From SB11 sp943370295 (lineage in GTDB: Bacteria; Bacteroidota; Bacteroidia; UBA8524), in the NCBI GenBank assembly GCA_943370295.1, contig CALRQL020000011.1:41352-105351 (forward strand): a DNA stretch of 64,000 nt, given 5' to 3'. Under the pieces are notes generated by a model, which worked only from the letters and a program-made list of their open reading frames with translations, searched no databases and was not told the origin of the DNA. Numbering within the stretch: position 1 is the first letter of the stretch; each line of letters starts with the position of its first letter. Made by a program: the position numbers and the translations under genes. This document shows positions 34,752 to 43,817 of the stretch, piece after piece.

Positions 34752-35666
34752 ATGGAAAACTCAAAAGGCAAAGCCATATATATCACCCTTATAATTTTGT
34801 TACTTATCAGCAACGGGGTGTTTGCGTATTTGTATTTTAACAAGGAAAAAGAGATTGTTAAAATTACCGAGGAATTAGTGAATACTGACAATGCCCGCAG
34901 CGAGTTGGACAGTATTTTGAAACAAACCGAATCTCAATTGGCGGTGTATAAAGGGCAAAATGCCGAGCTTGACTCAGTGATACAAATTAAAAATGTTGAG
35001 TTGCAAGCCCAAGCAGATAAGATAAAATCATTGTTGAGGAGCAATCAGATTTCTGCATCAGAACTTTTGAAGGTGCGTGATGAAATGGATGCTTTGCGTT
35101 TTTACACTCGTAAATACTCACAACAAATTGATTCGTTAGCTCAGGCTAATGAAGTGCTTGCCCAAAACTTAGAAGAAACTAAAACCAACCTGAACAGGGC
35201 AAAAAATAAAATTGAAGACCTTACAATGGATAATATCCGTAAGGAAAGCCAGTTAAGTGTAGCATCAAGGTTAAAGGCCGAAGGAATTACAGTTACCGGC
35301 ATACAAAACCGTACCAGTGGACGTGAACGTGAAACCACTCGCGCTAAAAGGGTTGACCAAGTACGTGTGCAGTTTAAAGTAGGGGATAACCCAACTGCCA
35401 AGCCCGGAGACAAAGAAGTTTACTTGCGCATACTTTCTCCTGACGGAGCTACAATATCTACTTCAACATCGGGTGGCGGACAGTTTGAGTACCAGGGTGA
35501 AAAGTCAATGTACACCCAACGTCAACGAATCAACTTTAAAAATGACCAATCTACGATTACCTTCCACTACGCACGCGGAAATACCGAATGGGAAAAAGGC
35601 ACTTACAAAGTTGAGTTATATTGCGAAGGCTTTATCATCGGTACCAAGACGTTTGTTTTGGACTAA
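34752..35666 (+). CDS. Membrane-anchored coiled-coil protein, paralogue 1
   Basis: A 304-residue protein: one N-terminal membrane segment (AIYITLIILLLISNGVFAYLYF), a long heptad-rich coiled coil (residues about 40-180) rich in Glu, Lys, Gln and Asn, then a beta-rich C-terminal domain (residues about 200-304: VRVQFKVGDN, AKPGDKEVYLRILSPDG, ending FIIGTKTFVLD). The same architecture and a matching C-terminal motif occur in the gene at 44556-45449. It is probably a periplasm-facing scaffold. No known family recognised. Confidence 0.75.
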   Translation: MENSKGKAIYITLIILLLISNGVFAYLYFNKEKEIVKITEELVNTDNARSELDSILKQTESQLAVYKGQNAELDSVIQIKNVELQAQADKIKSLLRSNQISASELLKVRDEMDALRFYTRKYSQQIDSLAQANEVLAQNLEETKTNLNRAKNKIEDLTMDNIRKESQLSVASRLKAEGITVTGIQNRTSGRERETTRAKRVDQVRVQFKVGDNPTAKPGDKEVYLRILSPDGATISTSTSGGGQFEYQGEKSMYTQRQRINFKNDQSTITFHYARGNTEWEKGTYKVELYCEGFIIGTKTFVLD

Positions 35667-35676
35667 GAAGGGCAGC

Positions 35677-36408
35677 TTAATTGTCTTTAAGTTCAAAGTC
35701 TTGCTCCGCTTTTCGGGGTGATTTTCGGGCAAACTCGTAGTAAAAACCGATTACCAAAAAGTCCCTACCTGTTTCGTCGTTAATTTTGTAATCAAACTGA
35801 TGCAAATAACCTGCTTGCAGGGCAAAGTGTTTGCTCATCTTATAATTCAGTGCTGTTTGTATCCTGTTACGCTCAAAATAAGGCTCCTTATCCGTAAAAA
35901 ATAATTCATTGCTGATACTCACCTGAAACGGCTTGTAGCCTTTTGTATTTTTACCAAAAGGATAAGAAATGCCCATCCGGTATCTGAAACGGTTTCTGTA
36001 GCCGTTACTGGTCCATCGCATCTCTGCTCTGTAGCGTTGCTCAATCTTAATCGGGCCAACATCTTGAAAAAGGGTAATCTGCGGCCAAAGCCTGAATTCG
36101 TCATTATTTTTTGGCAGAACAAAATCTCCGCCTTCTTTATAGGTTTGGTAACTACCTGCACCCAAAGTAAGTTGCACCGATTTTCGGATTTTGTAGTTAA
36201 CTCCGCCTTTATACTCGTAGTAATGAAAATGATCGTAAAATTTTAGCGAGCGTAATTGACCTTCACCAAAGAAACTGGTCTTTTCAGAGTGGTTGTACTT
36301 AATGTTAACAATGTTCCAGCTTCCTAAATCAACGTATTGGGAATATGCTGTGCAGTAGAACAGGATTGCAAAACACAAGAATGTAAATTTTCGTAAAGAA
36401 TTAATCAT
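35677..36408 (-). CDS. DUF2490 outer-membrane-type protein
   Basis: A 243-residue exported protein with a signal peptide (FTFLCFAILFYCTAYSQ). The mature part is a run of amphipathic strands with the DUF2490 landmarks: GSWNIVNIKY, FFGEGQLRSL, IKIEQRYRAEMRW, RNRFRYRMGISYPF and a final FLVIGFYYEF. A small beta-barrel is likely; the role is unknown. The start at 36408 is preferred over one six codons upstream. A -7 element TATTTTTG lies at 36470-36477. Confidence 0.78.
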   Translation of the reverse strand: MINSLRKFTFLCFAILFYCTAYSQYVDLGSWNIVNIKYNHSEKTSFFGEGQLRSLKFYDHFHYYEYKGGVNYKIRKSVQLTLGAGSYQTYKEGGDFVLPKNNDEFRLWPQITLFQDVGPIKIEQRYRAEMRWTSNGYRNRFRYRMGISYPFGKNTKGYKPFQVSISNELFFTDKEPYFERNRIQTALNYKMSKHFALQAGYLHQFDYKINDETGRDFLVIGFYYEFARKSPRKAEQDFELKDN

Positions 36409-36504
36409 TTTAGGAAAACGGCTCACCTGATTAAACGTAGGAGTAATGGGTTATTGAAAATTGGTGCAGCAAAAATACAAAGTTTTAAAGGTGGAAAAAT
36501 TTCC

Positions 36505-37122
36505 TCATAGCCGTTTTCTTAAAGAGCCGATTGATACACCAAGCTCTGCACCAAAGGTTATTGTTTGCGCATTAATGTTGCTGCGCATACCTGCTGAAAA
36601 GCCAATATATCTTGATACAATGATATTCATGGTGGGGTTTACTACAAACCCTATAAAACGATTTTTTTGGATGTCATATTCGTAATAGCTTGTTGAGCCA
36701 AAAATGAATGCGGATTTGGATTTTTTTACAAAATTTACCGGACGTTCAATTGTACCGTAGCAAATACCACCGCGTAAATCAAACTGTAGCAATCTTGATT
36801 TTTCCTCAAACACTTTACCTACCATTACTGAACTTGTTGCAATGGTTACATTGGGAATTCCATCCCCAAAAATAACCAGCCATCCCGGTTCATAATCGGG
36901 AGGCACGTTTTTAGAGTTTCGGCTTTCGTTTGCGGCTTGTAAGGTTATTGAGAAGCCTTTTTTATTTATGTATGTTAATGAACCGCAAATTATTTCATGA
37001 CTTCCGTTACCATACGTAAATTGGCCAAATATGCTATTTGATGCCGGCTTACTGAATTGTGCTGCTATTGTTTGTATAAAGCCAATGAAGAAGCAAATAA
37101 TTAATATTAACCTTGAACTCAT
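36505..37122 (-). CDS. Exported protein of unknown function
   Basis: A 205-residue protein with a signal peptide (MSSRLILIICFFIGFIQTIAAQ) and a Gly- and aromatic-rich mature part (FGQFTYGNGSHEIICGSLTYI, FDLRGGICYGTI, FGAELGVSIGSLRKRL) that reads like a small outer-membrane barrel. No family recognised. It lies 96 nt upstream of the DUF2490 gene on the same strand. Confidence 0.65.
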   Translation of the reverse strand: MSSRLILIICFFIGFIQTIAAQFSKPASNSIFGQFTYGNGSHEIICGSLTYINKKGFSITLQAANESRNSKNVPPDYEPGWLVIFGDGIPNVTIATSSVMVGKVFEEKSRLLQFDLRGGICYGTIERPVNFVKKSKSAFIFGSTSYYEYDIQKNRFIGFVVNPTMNIIVSRYIGFSAGMRSNINAQTITFGAELGVSIGSLRKRL

Positions 37123-37203
37123 ATCAGCCAAGCTACAATCAATACTATGACTGGTAATTGCAAAAAATGCAATCGCTCTTTCTTTTTTTAGTATAAAACC
37201 GTA

Positions 37204-37243
37204 AATAAAAAATCCGCAAGGCTAAAAGTTAACCCTGCGGATG
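37204..37243 (-). terminator. Terminator of pyrH
   Basis: ATCCGCA...TGCGGAT stem with a loop of about 17 nt and a T run on the minus strand, 23 nt after pyrH. Confidence 0.75.
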
Positions 37244-37265
37244 TAAGTATTATTTGTTTCTCTGT

Positions 37266-37988
37266 TTATGCTTTTACCAGCGTACCCACTTTTTCACCTT
37301 TTACAAGGTTCATCAAATTGTCTTTTTTGTTCATATCAAAAACAATGATGGGTAGTTTGTTTTCTTGGCAAAGTGTAATGGCTGTCAAGTCCATTACATT
37401 AAGCCCGCGCTCATATACCTCGCTGTATGAAACTTCTTCGTAACGAGTAGCAGTAGGGTCTTTTTCAGGGTCGGCAGTATAAATACCATCCACACGGGTA
37501 CCTTTTAGTACTACATCGGCTTCTATTTCAACGGCACGCAGTGACGCTGCTGTATCAGTAGTAAAGTACGGGTTACCGGTTCCGGCTCCAAAAATTACCA
37601 CACGGCCTTTTTCTAAGTGACGCATAGCACGACGACGGATAAACGGTTCGCAAATTTGCTCCATTTTAATGGCGCTAAGCAAACGTGTTTTAATACCGGT
37701 ACGTTCAACAGCCCCTTGTAAGGCCATAGCATTAATAACGGTAGCAAGCATACCCATATAATCGCCTTGTGCGCGGTCAACCAAGCCGCCTTGTACACCT
37801 TGTACGCCCCTAAAAATGTTTCCTCCGCCAATTACAATAGCCACCTCAACGCCAAGGTTTACTATGTTTAAAATTTCATCTGCGTATTGTTCAAGAATTT
37901 TTGGGTCGATACCATAGCTTTGATTACCCATCAGCGATTCGCCGCTAAGTTTAAGTAATATCCTTTTGTATTTCAATTCGCTGCTCAT
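37266..37988 (-). CDS. pyrH: UMP kinase
   Basis: A 240-residue kinase that phosphorylates UMP in pyrimidine nucleotide synthesis. KRILLKLSGESLMG at the start, VAIVIGGGNIFRG, GDYMGMLATVINAMALQ and FFTTDTAASLRA-type segments (GTGNPYFTTDTAASLRAVE) are standard. The start at 37988 (MSSELKYKRILLKLSGE) matches the family; the extension to 38051 runs through a terminator hairpin. It follows tsf, the usual rpsB-tsf-pyrH order. Confidence 0.97.
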   Translation of the reverse strand: MSSELKYKRILLKLSGESLMGNQSYGIDPKILEQYADEILNIVNLGVEVAIVIGGGNIFRGVQGVQGGLVDRAQGDYMGMLATVINAMALQGAVERTGIKTRLLSAIKMEQICEPFIRRRAMRHLEKGRVVIFGAGTGNPYFTTDTAASLRAVEIEADVVLKGTRVDGIYTADPEKDPTATRYEEVSYSEVYERGLNVMDLTAITLCQENKLPIIVFDMNKKDNLMNLVKGEKVGTLVKA

Positions 37989-38013
37989 TTGGTTAGTTTG
38001 TTGCAGTAGGGTC

Positions 38014-38040
38014 AAAAAAAATCCCGCCGAAGCGGGATTA
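38014..38040 (-). terminator. Hairpin between tsf and pyrH
   Basis: AATCCCGC-TTCG-GCGGGATT with an exceptionally stable UUCG tetraloop on the minus strand and a run of T, 18 nt after tsf. It should end or attenuate the rplM-tsf transcript before pyrH. Confidence 0.85.
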
Positions 38041-38057
38041 AAGTTATTCAAAAAAAA

Positions 38058-38894
38058 TTATTTTCCTATTTCTATTCGCTTAAAGGCGGTAACCGTTAAA
38101 CCTTTTTCAACACCGTCAAGCATTTGGCGGATGGTTTTGCTGTTATCCTTTACAAACTCTTGGTTTAGCAAAGTAGCTTCTTTGTAAAACTTGTTAAGTT
38201 TACCTTCAGCAATTTTATCCAGCATATTTTCAGGTTTGCCTTCAGCACGAGCTTGCTCGCGGGCAATCTCCATTTCGCGGGTCAAAGTATCAGTTGATAC
38301 ATCTTCTTTGTCCAACGCTACTGGATTCATTGCAGCAATCTGCATGGTAACATCTTTACCTGCATGAGCCACAGACTCGCTGGCAGGTTTGTTAAGTGCT
38401 ACCAATACACCTAATTTATTGTTTAAGTGGATATAGCTAACAATAGCCTCACCGGTAAGTTTCTCGTAGCTAGAAATTTCAATTTTCTCGCCGATTTTAC
38501 CCACCATATCAGTAATGTGTTCTGAAATAGGGCGACCATCTTCCATTTTGATAGCCAATAGGCCGTCAAGGTTTTCAGGAAGGTTGGCAAGGGCCAAATC
38601 AGCAAATTTTTGAGCGGTAGAAGTATACTCTTCGTTCTTAGCCACAAAATCAGTTTCGCAGTTAAGGGCAATCATTACGCCTGTTTTACCGTCGGCAGTA
38701 ATTGCAGTTGCAACAGCACCTTCAGCAGCATCGCGTCCGGCACGGCTGGCCGATACTTTTTGTCCTTTTTTACGAAGAATATCTACAGCACCTTCAAAAT
38801 CGCCATTAGCTTCTTCAAGGGCTTTTTTGCAATCCATCATACCTGCACCTGTCATTTGGCGCAGTTTGTTTACGTCAGCAGCTGTAATAGCCAT
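38058..38894 (-). CDS. tsf: Elongation factor Ts
   Basis: A 278-residue nucleotide-exchange factor for EF-Tu. The N-terminal UBA-like segment VNKLRQMTGAGMMDCKKALEEANGDFEGAVDILRKKG is unmistakable, followed by NCETDFVAKN, the EF-Tu Mg2+-displacing region. Typical length. It follows rpsB by 71 nt. Confidence 0.98.
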   Translation of the reverse strand: MAITAADVNKLRQMTGAGMMDCKKALEEANGDFEGAVDILRKKGQKVSASRAGRDAAEGAVATAITADGKTGVMIALNCETDFVAKNEEYTSTAQKFADLALANLPENLDGLLAIKMEDGRPISEHITDMVGKIGEKIEISSYEKLTGEAIVSYIHLNNKLGVLVALNKPASESVAHAGKDVTMQIAAMNPVALDKEDVSTDTLTREMEIAREQARAEGKPENMLDKIAEGKLNKFYKEATLLNQEFVKDNSKTIRQMLDGVEKGLTVTAFKRIEIGK

Positions 38895-38965
38895 ACTATT
38901 CCTATCCTTTATTTAAGGGTTAAAATTTATTTTTGCAAAAATGGGGAACAGGTGTTACCCTAATA

Positions 38966-39739
38966 TTATTCCGCTGAAACTTCTTCTTCAGAACCGGTAG
39001 CTTGTACTGATTCTTCTTTGCCGCGTTCAGCTTCTACTTCGTCTTTTTCGCGTTTACGTTCTTGCAAACCTTCAGCAATAGCATCAGTAATTACACGGGT
39101 AATCAACATGATTGATTTTGCTGCATCATCGTTTGCAGGAATTGGGAAATCGATGTTAGTAGGATCAGAGTTGGTATCAACTATACCAAACACAGGAATG
39201 TTAAGACGCATAGCTTCAGCTATAGCGATATGTTCGCGTTTTACGTCAACAACAAAAAGAGCTGCGGGTAAGCGGTTCATATCTTCGATACCACCCAAAA
39301 CTTTTTGTAGTTTAAGTTTTTCGCGATCAAGCATCAAACGCTCTTTCTTCGACATGGTATCGTAAGTACCGTCTTTAGAAAGTTTATCAATGCTTTGCAT
39401 TTTTTTGATTGACTTACGCACGGTGGCAAAGTTGGTCATCATACCACCCAACCAACGCTCAGTAACATAAGGCATGTTAATGCGTTGCGCTTCAGCAGCT
39501 ACTATTTCTTTTGCTTGTTTTTTAGTAGCTACAAAAAGCACCTTACGGCCTGATTTGATGATGTTTTTCATGGCTGACCCAGCTTCTTCAAGCTTTGCCT
39601 TGGTTTTATTCACATCGATAAGGTGAATACCATTTTGCTCCATGAAGATGAAGGGTGCCATCTTTGGGTTCCACTTTTTGGTAAGGTGGCCAAAGTGTGC
39701 ACCTGCATCCAGTAAATCTTGTATATTGATGTTAGACAT
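38966..39739 (-). CDS. rpsB: 30S ribosomal protein S2
   Basis: A 257-residue protein of the small subunit. LLDAGAHFGHLTKKWNPKMAPFIF, LFVATKKQAKEIVAAEA, YVTERWLGGMMTNFATVRKSI and VFGIVDTNSDPTNIDFPIPANDDAAKSI are family hallmarks. A Glu-rich C-terminal tail (KEESVQATGSEEEVSAE) is common in Bacteroidota. It follows rpsI by 18 nt. Confidence 0.98.
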   Translation of the reverse strand: MSNINIQDLLDAGAHFGHLTKKWNPKMAPFIFMEQNGIHLIDVNKTKAKLEEAGSAMKNIIKSGRKVLFVATKKQAKEIVAAEAQRINMPYVTERWLGGMMTNFATVRKSIKKMQSIDKLSKDGTYDTMSKKERLMLDREKLKLQKVLGGIEDMNRLPAALFVVDVKREHIAIAEAMRLNIPVFGIVDTNSDPTNIDFPIPANDDAAKSIMLITRVITDAIAEGLQERKREKDEVEAERGKEESVQATGSEEEVSAE

Positions 39740-39757
39740 TGTATGCTGTAAATAAAA

Positions 39758-40144
39758 TTAACGCTTGCTGAATTGGAATCTTTTCCTTGCTTTCTTTTGG
39801 CCGGGCTTCTTACGCTCAACCATACGTGAATCGCGTGTCATCAGGCCGTCTTTCTTCAAAGCAGGTTTGTGCGCTTCGTCAATTTCAACCAAAGCACGCG
39901 AAATGCCCAAACGAACAGCTTCAGCTTGACCGCTGATACCGCCGCCTTGTACATTTATTTTTGCGTCAAACTGCCCTGCAGTACCTGTTTTCTCAAAAGG
40001 CAAGTTTACCTGATATTGCAAGGTAAGCTCAGGGAAGTATGTTTTTAAATCCTTGTTGTTAATGGTAATTGCGCCGGTGCCGGGGGCCAGATAAACACGG
40101 GCTACGGCAGTTTTCCTACGGCCAATTTTATTAATCACGCTCAT
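39758..40144 (-). CDS. rpsI: 30S ribosomal protein S9
   Basis: A 128-residue small-subunit protein. GRRKTAVARVYLAPG at the start, GGISGQAEAVRLGISRAL and the basic tail KKPGQKKARKRFQFSKR that reaches the P site. It starts 3 nt after rplM ends, so coupling is likely. Confidence 0.98.
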   Translation of the reverse strand: MSVINKIGRRKTAVARVYLAPGTGAITINNKDLKTYFPELTLQYQVNLPFEKTGTAGQFDAKINVQGGGISGQAEAVRLGISRALVEIDEAHKPALKKDGLMTRDSRMVERKKPGQKKARKRFQFSKR

Positions 40145-40147
40145 GTA

Positions 40148-40591
40148 TTACAGTTTAATTTCTTTAGGTTGTTGTGCCTGGTGTGGGTGCTCAGCGCCAG
40201 CATATACATGCAGGTTAAGACCTATTGCATTGCCTAATTTATTTTTTGGCAACATACGGCGCACTGCTTTTTCAACAATGGCAGTTGGTTTTTTAGCCAT
40301 CAAATCTTTGGCAGAAATGAACCTTTGGCCACCGGGATAACCGCTGTATGAAACATACTCTTTGTCTTCCCATTTGTTGCCTGTAAGGCGTATTTTATCT
40401 GCGTTTATCACAATCACATTATCACCGCAATCCACGTGGGGGGTGAAGTTAGGTTTGTGTTTGCCACGGATAATTTTTGCCACTTCTGATGCAAAGCGGC
40501 CCAGCACTTTGTTCTCAGCATCTACTATAACCCACTCTTTGGTGGTAGTGGCATTGTTAGCAGAAACCGTCTTATAACTTAGCGTATTCAC
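40148..40591 (-). CDS. rplM: 50S ribosomal protein L13
   Basis: A 147-residue large-subunit protein. WVIVDAENKVLGRFASEVAKIIRGKHKPNFTPHVDCGDNVIVINA and the KAVRRMLPKNKLG segment identify it. It heads the rplM-rpsI-rpsB-tsf series, driven by a perfect-spacing promoter 28 nt upstream. Confidence 0.98.
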   Translation of the reverse strand: MNTLSYKTVSANNATTTKEWVIVDAENKVLGRFASEVAKIIRGKHKPNFTPHVDCGDNVIVINADKIRLTGNKWEDKEYVSYSGYPGGQRFISAKDLMAKKPTAIVEKAVRRMLPKNKLGNAIGLNLHVYAGAEHPHQAQQPKEIKL

Positions 40592-40619
40592 AGCTATTAC
40601 TTTATTTTTTTAAGGACGG

Positions 40620-40650
40620 CAAAGATATGATGTTTATTTTGAAAAACAAA
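40620..40650 (-). promoter_or_regulatory. Promoter of the rplM-rpsI-rpsB-tsf operon
   Basis: Minus strand: TTTG (40647-40650), exactly 19-nt spacer, TATCTTTG (40620-40627), the full Bacteroidota consensus. A second TATCTTTG lies at 40725-40732 without a matching -33. Confidence 0.75.
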
Positions 40651-40781
40651 CTCACTAAAAGTTTTTTTAAAATTGATGAAGATTGTTTGTTTTCAACACT
40701 TTTGTATTCGTTAAAAATCGCAGGCAAAGATATTACTTTAATTGATAATGCCTGTTTGTTTTGGTGTCTAATTATTTAAAA

Positions 40782-41303
40782 ATGAGTAAAATAGTTGTTT
40801 CAAATGCTGATATCACAAAAATTTCGGTTGATGCAATCGTTAACGCTGCAAATACTTCTTTGTTAGGCGGCGGCGGGGTAGACGGCGCTATTCATCGTGC
40901 CGGTGGTGCTAAAATTTTGGAAGAATGTATTGCCATACGTAACAGACAAGGAGGGTGCGCGGTGGGTGAGGCTGTAATAACTACCGGGGGTAATTTACCT
41001 GCCCGCTTTGTGATACACACTGTAGGGCCTGTATGGAATGGGGGAAAGAGTAATGAAGAAACGTTGCTTGCCAATGCCTACCGAAACAGCTTACAAGTTG
41101 CTATTGATAATGGTGTTGAAACTATAGCGTTCCCCAATATCAGTACAGGGATTTATCGTTTTCCTAAACAACGCGCTGCTGAAATTGCCGTGCAAACCGT
41201 TAGAGCGTTTTTGGAGCAAAACACTGCTATACAAAACGTTCAATTTGTTTGTTTTGATGAGGATAATTATGAGATATATGCCTTGATGTTAAAAGAGGAA
41301 TAA
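40782..41303 (+). CDS. Macrodomain protein (O-acetyl-ADP-ribose deacetylase type)
   Basis: A 173-residue stand-alone macrodomain (MacroD/YmdB type) that binds ADP-ribose and often removes it or its acetyl ester. ADP-ribose contacts: DAIVNAANTSLLGGGGVDGAIHRAGG, HTVGPVWNGG and FPNISTGIYRFPK. The start at 40782 gives MSKIVVSNADITKI; an earlier TTG adds seven residues. The next gene is 8 nt downstream. Confidence 0.94.
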   Translation: MSKIVVSNADITKISVDAIVNAANTSLLGGGGVDGAIHRAGGAKILEECIAIRNRQGGCAVGEAVITTGGNLPARFVIHTVGPVWNGGKSNEETLLANAYRNSLQVAIDNGVETIAFPNISTGIYRFPKQRAAEIAVQTVRAFLEQNTAIQNVQFVCFDEDNYEIYALMLKEE

Positions 41304-41311
41304 AACTACGG

Positions 41312-41665
41312 ATGAAACTTAACCATATAAATCTTACGGTGAATAATGCACAAGGTGCCCGGCGGTTGTTAGAGAAATATTTTGGTTTAAAGAGTATAGA
41401 AGGTACTACGGATGACGCAACGTTTATTGCCCTAAAGGACGATGACGGAATGGTAATTACTCTTATGCAGCAAGCTGCAAGGGAGATAACATACCCCGTA
41501 ACCTTTCATATAGGGTTTTTAATCCACGATGAAGCGAAGGTGAGGGAAATTTACACTTCGTTGAAAAACGATGGCTATGAGGTCGCAGAGCCTCGAAAAC
41601 ATAGAGGCAACTCTGTGGACTTATACTTTAAAACCCCGTACGGATTTACCATACAGGTAACGTAA
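41312..41665 (+). CDS. VOC (glyoxalase-fold) family protein
   Basis: A 117-residue protein of the VOC fold: MKLNHINLTVNNAQGARRLLEKYFGL, TFHIGFLIHDEAKVREIYTSLKNDGY and the C-terminal LYFKTPYGFTIQV. His4 is at the usual metal position, but other ligands cannot be assigned with confidence. Function unknown. It lies 8 nt after the macrodomain gene and is convergent with accC. Confidence 0.85.
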   Translation: MKLNHINLTVNNAQGARRLLEKYFGLKSIEGTTDDATFIALKDDDGMVITLMQQAAREITYPVTFHIGFLIHDEAKVREIYTSLKNDGYEVAEPRKHRGNSVDLYFKTPYGFTIQVT

Positions 41666-41670
41666 TAAAA

Positions 41671-43164
41671 TCAGCGAACCACTTTGCGGTTTTGTTTCCA
41701 GTTTGATACGCCTTGCTGGGTGGTTGTTTCTACCTCACTTTGGTTACCTTTTTGACTGCTGCTGAACATATAAGCAGCTAAAGCGGCAATTTTATCAGCC
41801 TCTTCGCTGGCTACATTTAGTTTTTCAGGAGTAAAGTATTGGGCAATAAAGTGGGTATCAAACTTACCTTCAATAAAAGCAGGATGTTGCATAGCAAAGG
41901 TGCCAAAGGGTAAGGTGGTTTCAATACCTGATACTTGATAATCCCTTATTGCACGCACCATGCGGTCGATGGCCTCTTGGCGTGTTGCACCATAGGTTAC
42001 CAGCTTGGCAATCATAGGGTCGTAATAAATGGGTATTTCCATTCCTTCTTCATAACTGTTGTCTACACGCACGCCTACACCCTCGGGTAGTCGGTAACGC
42101 TCAAGGCGGCCTATATCGGGCAAAAAGTTATTGGCAGGGTCTTCTGCACACACACGTAATTCAATAGCGTGTCCTTTGATAGTTAAATCGTCTTGGGTGA
42201 AACTAAGTTTCTCTCCCATTGCCACCTTAATTTGTTCTTTTACCAAATCAAGGCCGGTAATCATCTCAGTAACGGGATGCTCTACCTGCAAACGGGTATT
42301 CATTTCCAGAAAGTAAAAGTTAAGTTGCTCGTCCACCAAAAACTCTACGGTACCTGCACTAAAATAGTTACAGGCTTTGGCAACATTCACTGCCGCCTCG
42401 CCAATTTTTTTACGGACTTCCGGAGTAAGGCAACTACTTGGGGCCTCTTCCACCAATTTCTGGTGACGGCGTTGTATGCTGCATTCGCGTTCAAACAAAT
42501 ACACCACATTCCCGTGTTGGTCGCCCAATAATTGTATCTCAATATGTTTGGGTGAGCCTACAAATTTTTCAATGAACACTGCACCATCACCAAAGCTTGC
42601 GGTAGCTTCGCTAATAGCCATGTTCATTTGTTGTTCAAGCTCTTCTGAGTTTTCAACGGTTCGCATCCCTTTACCGCCACCGCCTGCTGATGCTTTAATC
42701 AACACAGGGTAGCCAATGCTGTCGGCAATTTTGCGGGCTTCGTTCACATCGCTGATGGCGTAATCAATACCGGGTACCATAGGCACGTCAAACTTTTTCA
42801 CAGCTTGCTTGGCACCAATTTTACTACCCATTATCTCCATTGATTCTGCCGAAGGGCCAATAAAGATAAGCCCTGCCTCTTTTACCTTGCGGGCAAAGGC
42901 AGCATTTTCCGATAAAAAGCCATAACCGGGGTGAATACCATCAACCCCTAAGCGTTTGGCTTCTTCAATAATTTTATCGCCCAACAGGTAGGATTGGTTG
43001 GATGGGGGAGGCCCCAAAAAAACCGCCTCATCGGCATAGCGCACGTGTAATGCATTACGGTCGGCTTCGCTATAAACGGCAACCGTTTTTATCCCCATTT
43101 CGCGGGCACTTTTCATCACACGGATGGCAATTTCGCCCCTGTTGGCAACAAGTATTTTTTTCAT
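41671..43164 (-). CDS. accC: Biotin carboxylase
   Basis: A 497-residue ATP-grasp enzyme that carboxylates biotin on a carrier protein. KILVANRGEIAIRVMKSAREMGI, IHPGYGFLSENAAFA, KASAGGGGKGMR, ERECSIQRRHQKLVEEAP and FLEMNTRLQVEHPVTEMITGLDLV are all present. The C-terminal tail after about residue 460 is Gln/Asn-rich. Homologues occur both in acetyl-CoA carboxylase and in propionyl/acyl-CoA carboxylases. No biotin carrier (accB) gene is adjacent, so the complex cannot be decided. The start at 43164 is preferred over the upstream ATG at 43182. Confidence 0.94.
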   Translation of the reverse strand: MKKILVANRGEIAIRVMKSAREMGIKTVAVYSEADRNALHVRYADEAVFLGPPPSNQSYLLGDKIIEEAKRLGVDGIHPGYGFLSENAAFARKVKEAGLIFIGPSAESMEIMGSKIGAKQAVKKFDVPMVPGIDYAISDVNEARKIADSIGYPVLIKASAGGGGKGMRTVENSEELEQQMNMAISEATASFGDGAVFIEKFVGSPKHIEIQLLGDQHGNVVYLFERECSIQRRHQKLVEEAPSSCLTPEVRKKIGEAAVNVAKACNYFSAGTVEFLVDEQLNFYFLEMNTRLQVEHPVTEMITGLDLVKEQIKVAMGEKLSFTQDDLTIKGHAIELRVCAEDPANNFLPDIGRLERYRLPEGVGVRVDNSYEEGMEIPIYYDPMIAKLVTYGATRQEAIDRMVRAIRDYQVSGIETTLPFGTFAMQHPAFIEGKFDTHFIAQYFTPEKLNVASEEADKIAALAAYMFSSSQKGNQSEVETTTQQGVSNWKQNRKVVR

Positions 43165-43249
43165 CAGCAATAAATTAAGCACACAACAGTGCTACCGTAT
43201 AGTTGCAGGTATGCTGCAAAGGTGAAAATTATAATAAAGTATAAAATGA

Positions 43250-43717
43250 CTAAGCGGCCATTGGCTCGTTAATCATCGGAAGATCAATCCATTGTTTTTC
43301 GTGCTCGCTTACTGCGTTGATGCCCAAAACACCACCCCATGAGCGGGCTATGCTGTGTGCAAATGTTTTCCAGCTATTGTAAATATCGTGAGCAAACTTA
43401 TGTTTCAAACGTGGCAACACGGTATTAAGTTTAGCCAGTTCATCATTAATAATGGCATTTCTTTCTGCCGATGATTGAGGCAAGGCTGCAATAGCTTCTT
43501 CAATATCTTGTTGTATGGTGTTCTCAACCTCGTGGTAGTAGGGTTGCAAATCCAATTTTTCTGAAAACGCTTTAATATTCACCAATTTCACTGCGTGGTT
43601 CAGCTCTTGTTGCTCAATGGTGTTATCAGCACCGGCAATCAATACTGCAATAAGTGCAGGAGCCTTCAGCATCATTTCTTTTTCGTCTTGTGTAAGGGGT
43701 TCAAATTCGTATATCAT
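43250..43717 (-). CDS. TerB-like small protein of unknown function
   Basis: A 155-residue helical protein. LTQDEKEMMLKAPALIAVLIAGADNTIEQQELNHAVKLV resembles the acidic helical TerB fold (tellurite-resistance B-like), with the D-x-x-I-x-x-x-E pattern often binding a metal. The C-terminus contains ARSWGGVLGINAVSEHEKQWI. The family call is tentative. It is 85 nt upstream of accC, on the same strand, and divergent from the CcmB homologue. Confidence 0.6.
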   Translation of the reverse strand: MIYEFEPLTQDEKEMMLKAPALIAVLIAGADNTIEQQELNHAVKLVNIKAFSEKLDLQPYYHEVENTIQQDIEEAIAALPQSSAERNAIINDELAKLNTVLPRLKHKFAHDIYNSWKTFAHSIARSWGGVLGINAVSEHEKQWIDLPMINEPMAA

Positions 43718-43805
43718 CGCATTATTTTTTCAGCCGTCAAAATTAAACAAAATCAGTAACTAAAACCCTTTTGATGCAAATTAGGCAAGGATGCTTTTTT
43801 GAAAC

Positions 43806-43813
43806 TACCTTTG
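43806..43813 (+). promoter_or_regulatory. -7 element of the CcmB gene, leaderless start
   Basis: TACCTTTG ends 4 nt before the ATG at 43818, placing the expected transcription start on or next to the start codon. No -33 TTTG at standard spacing. Confidence 0.5.
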
Positions 43814-43817
43814 CGCT

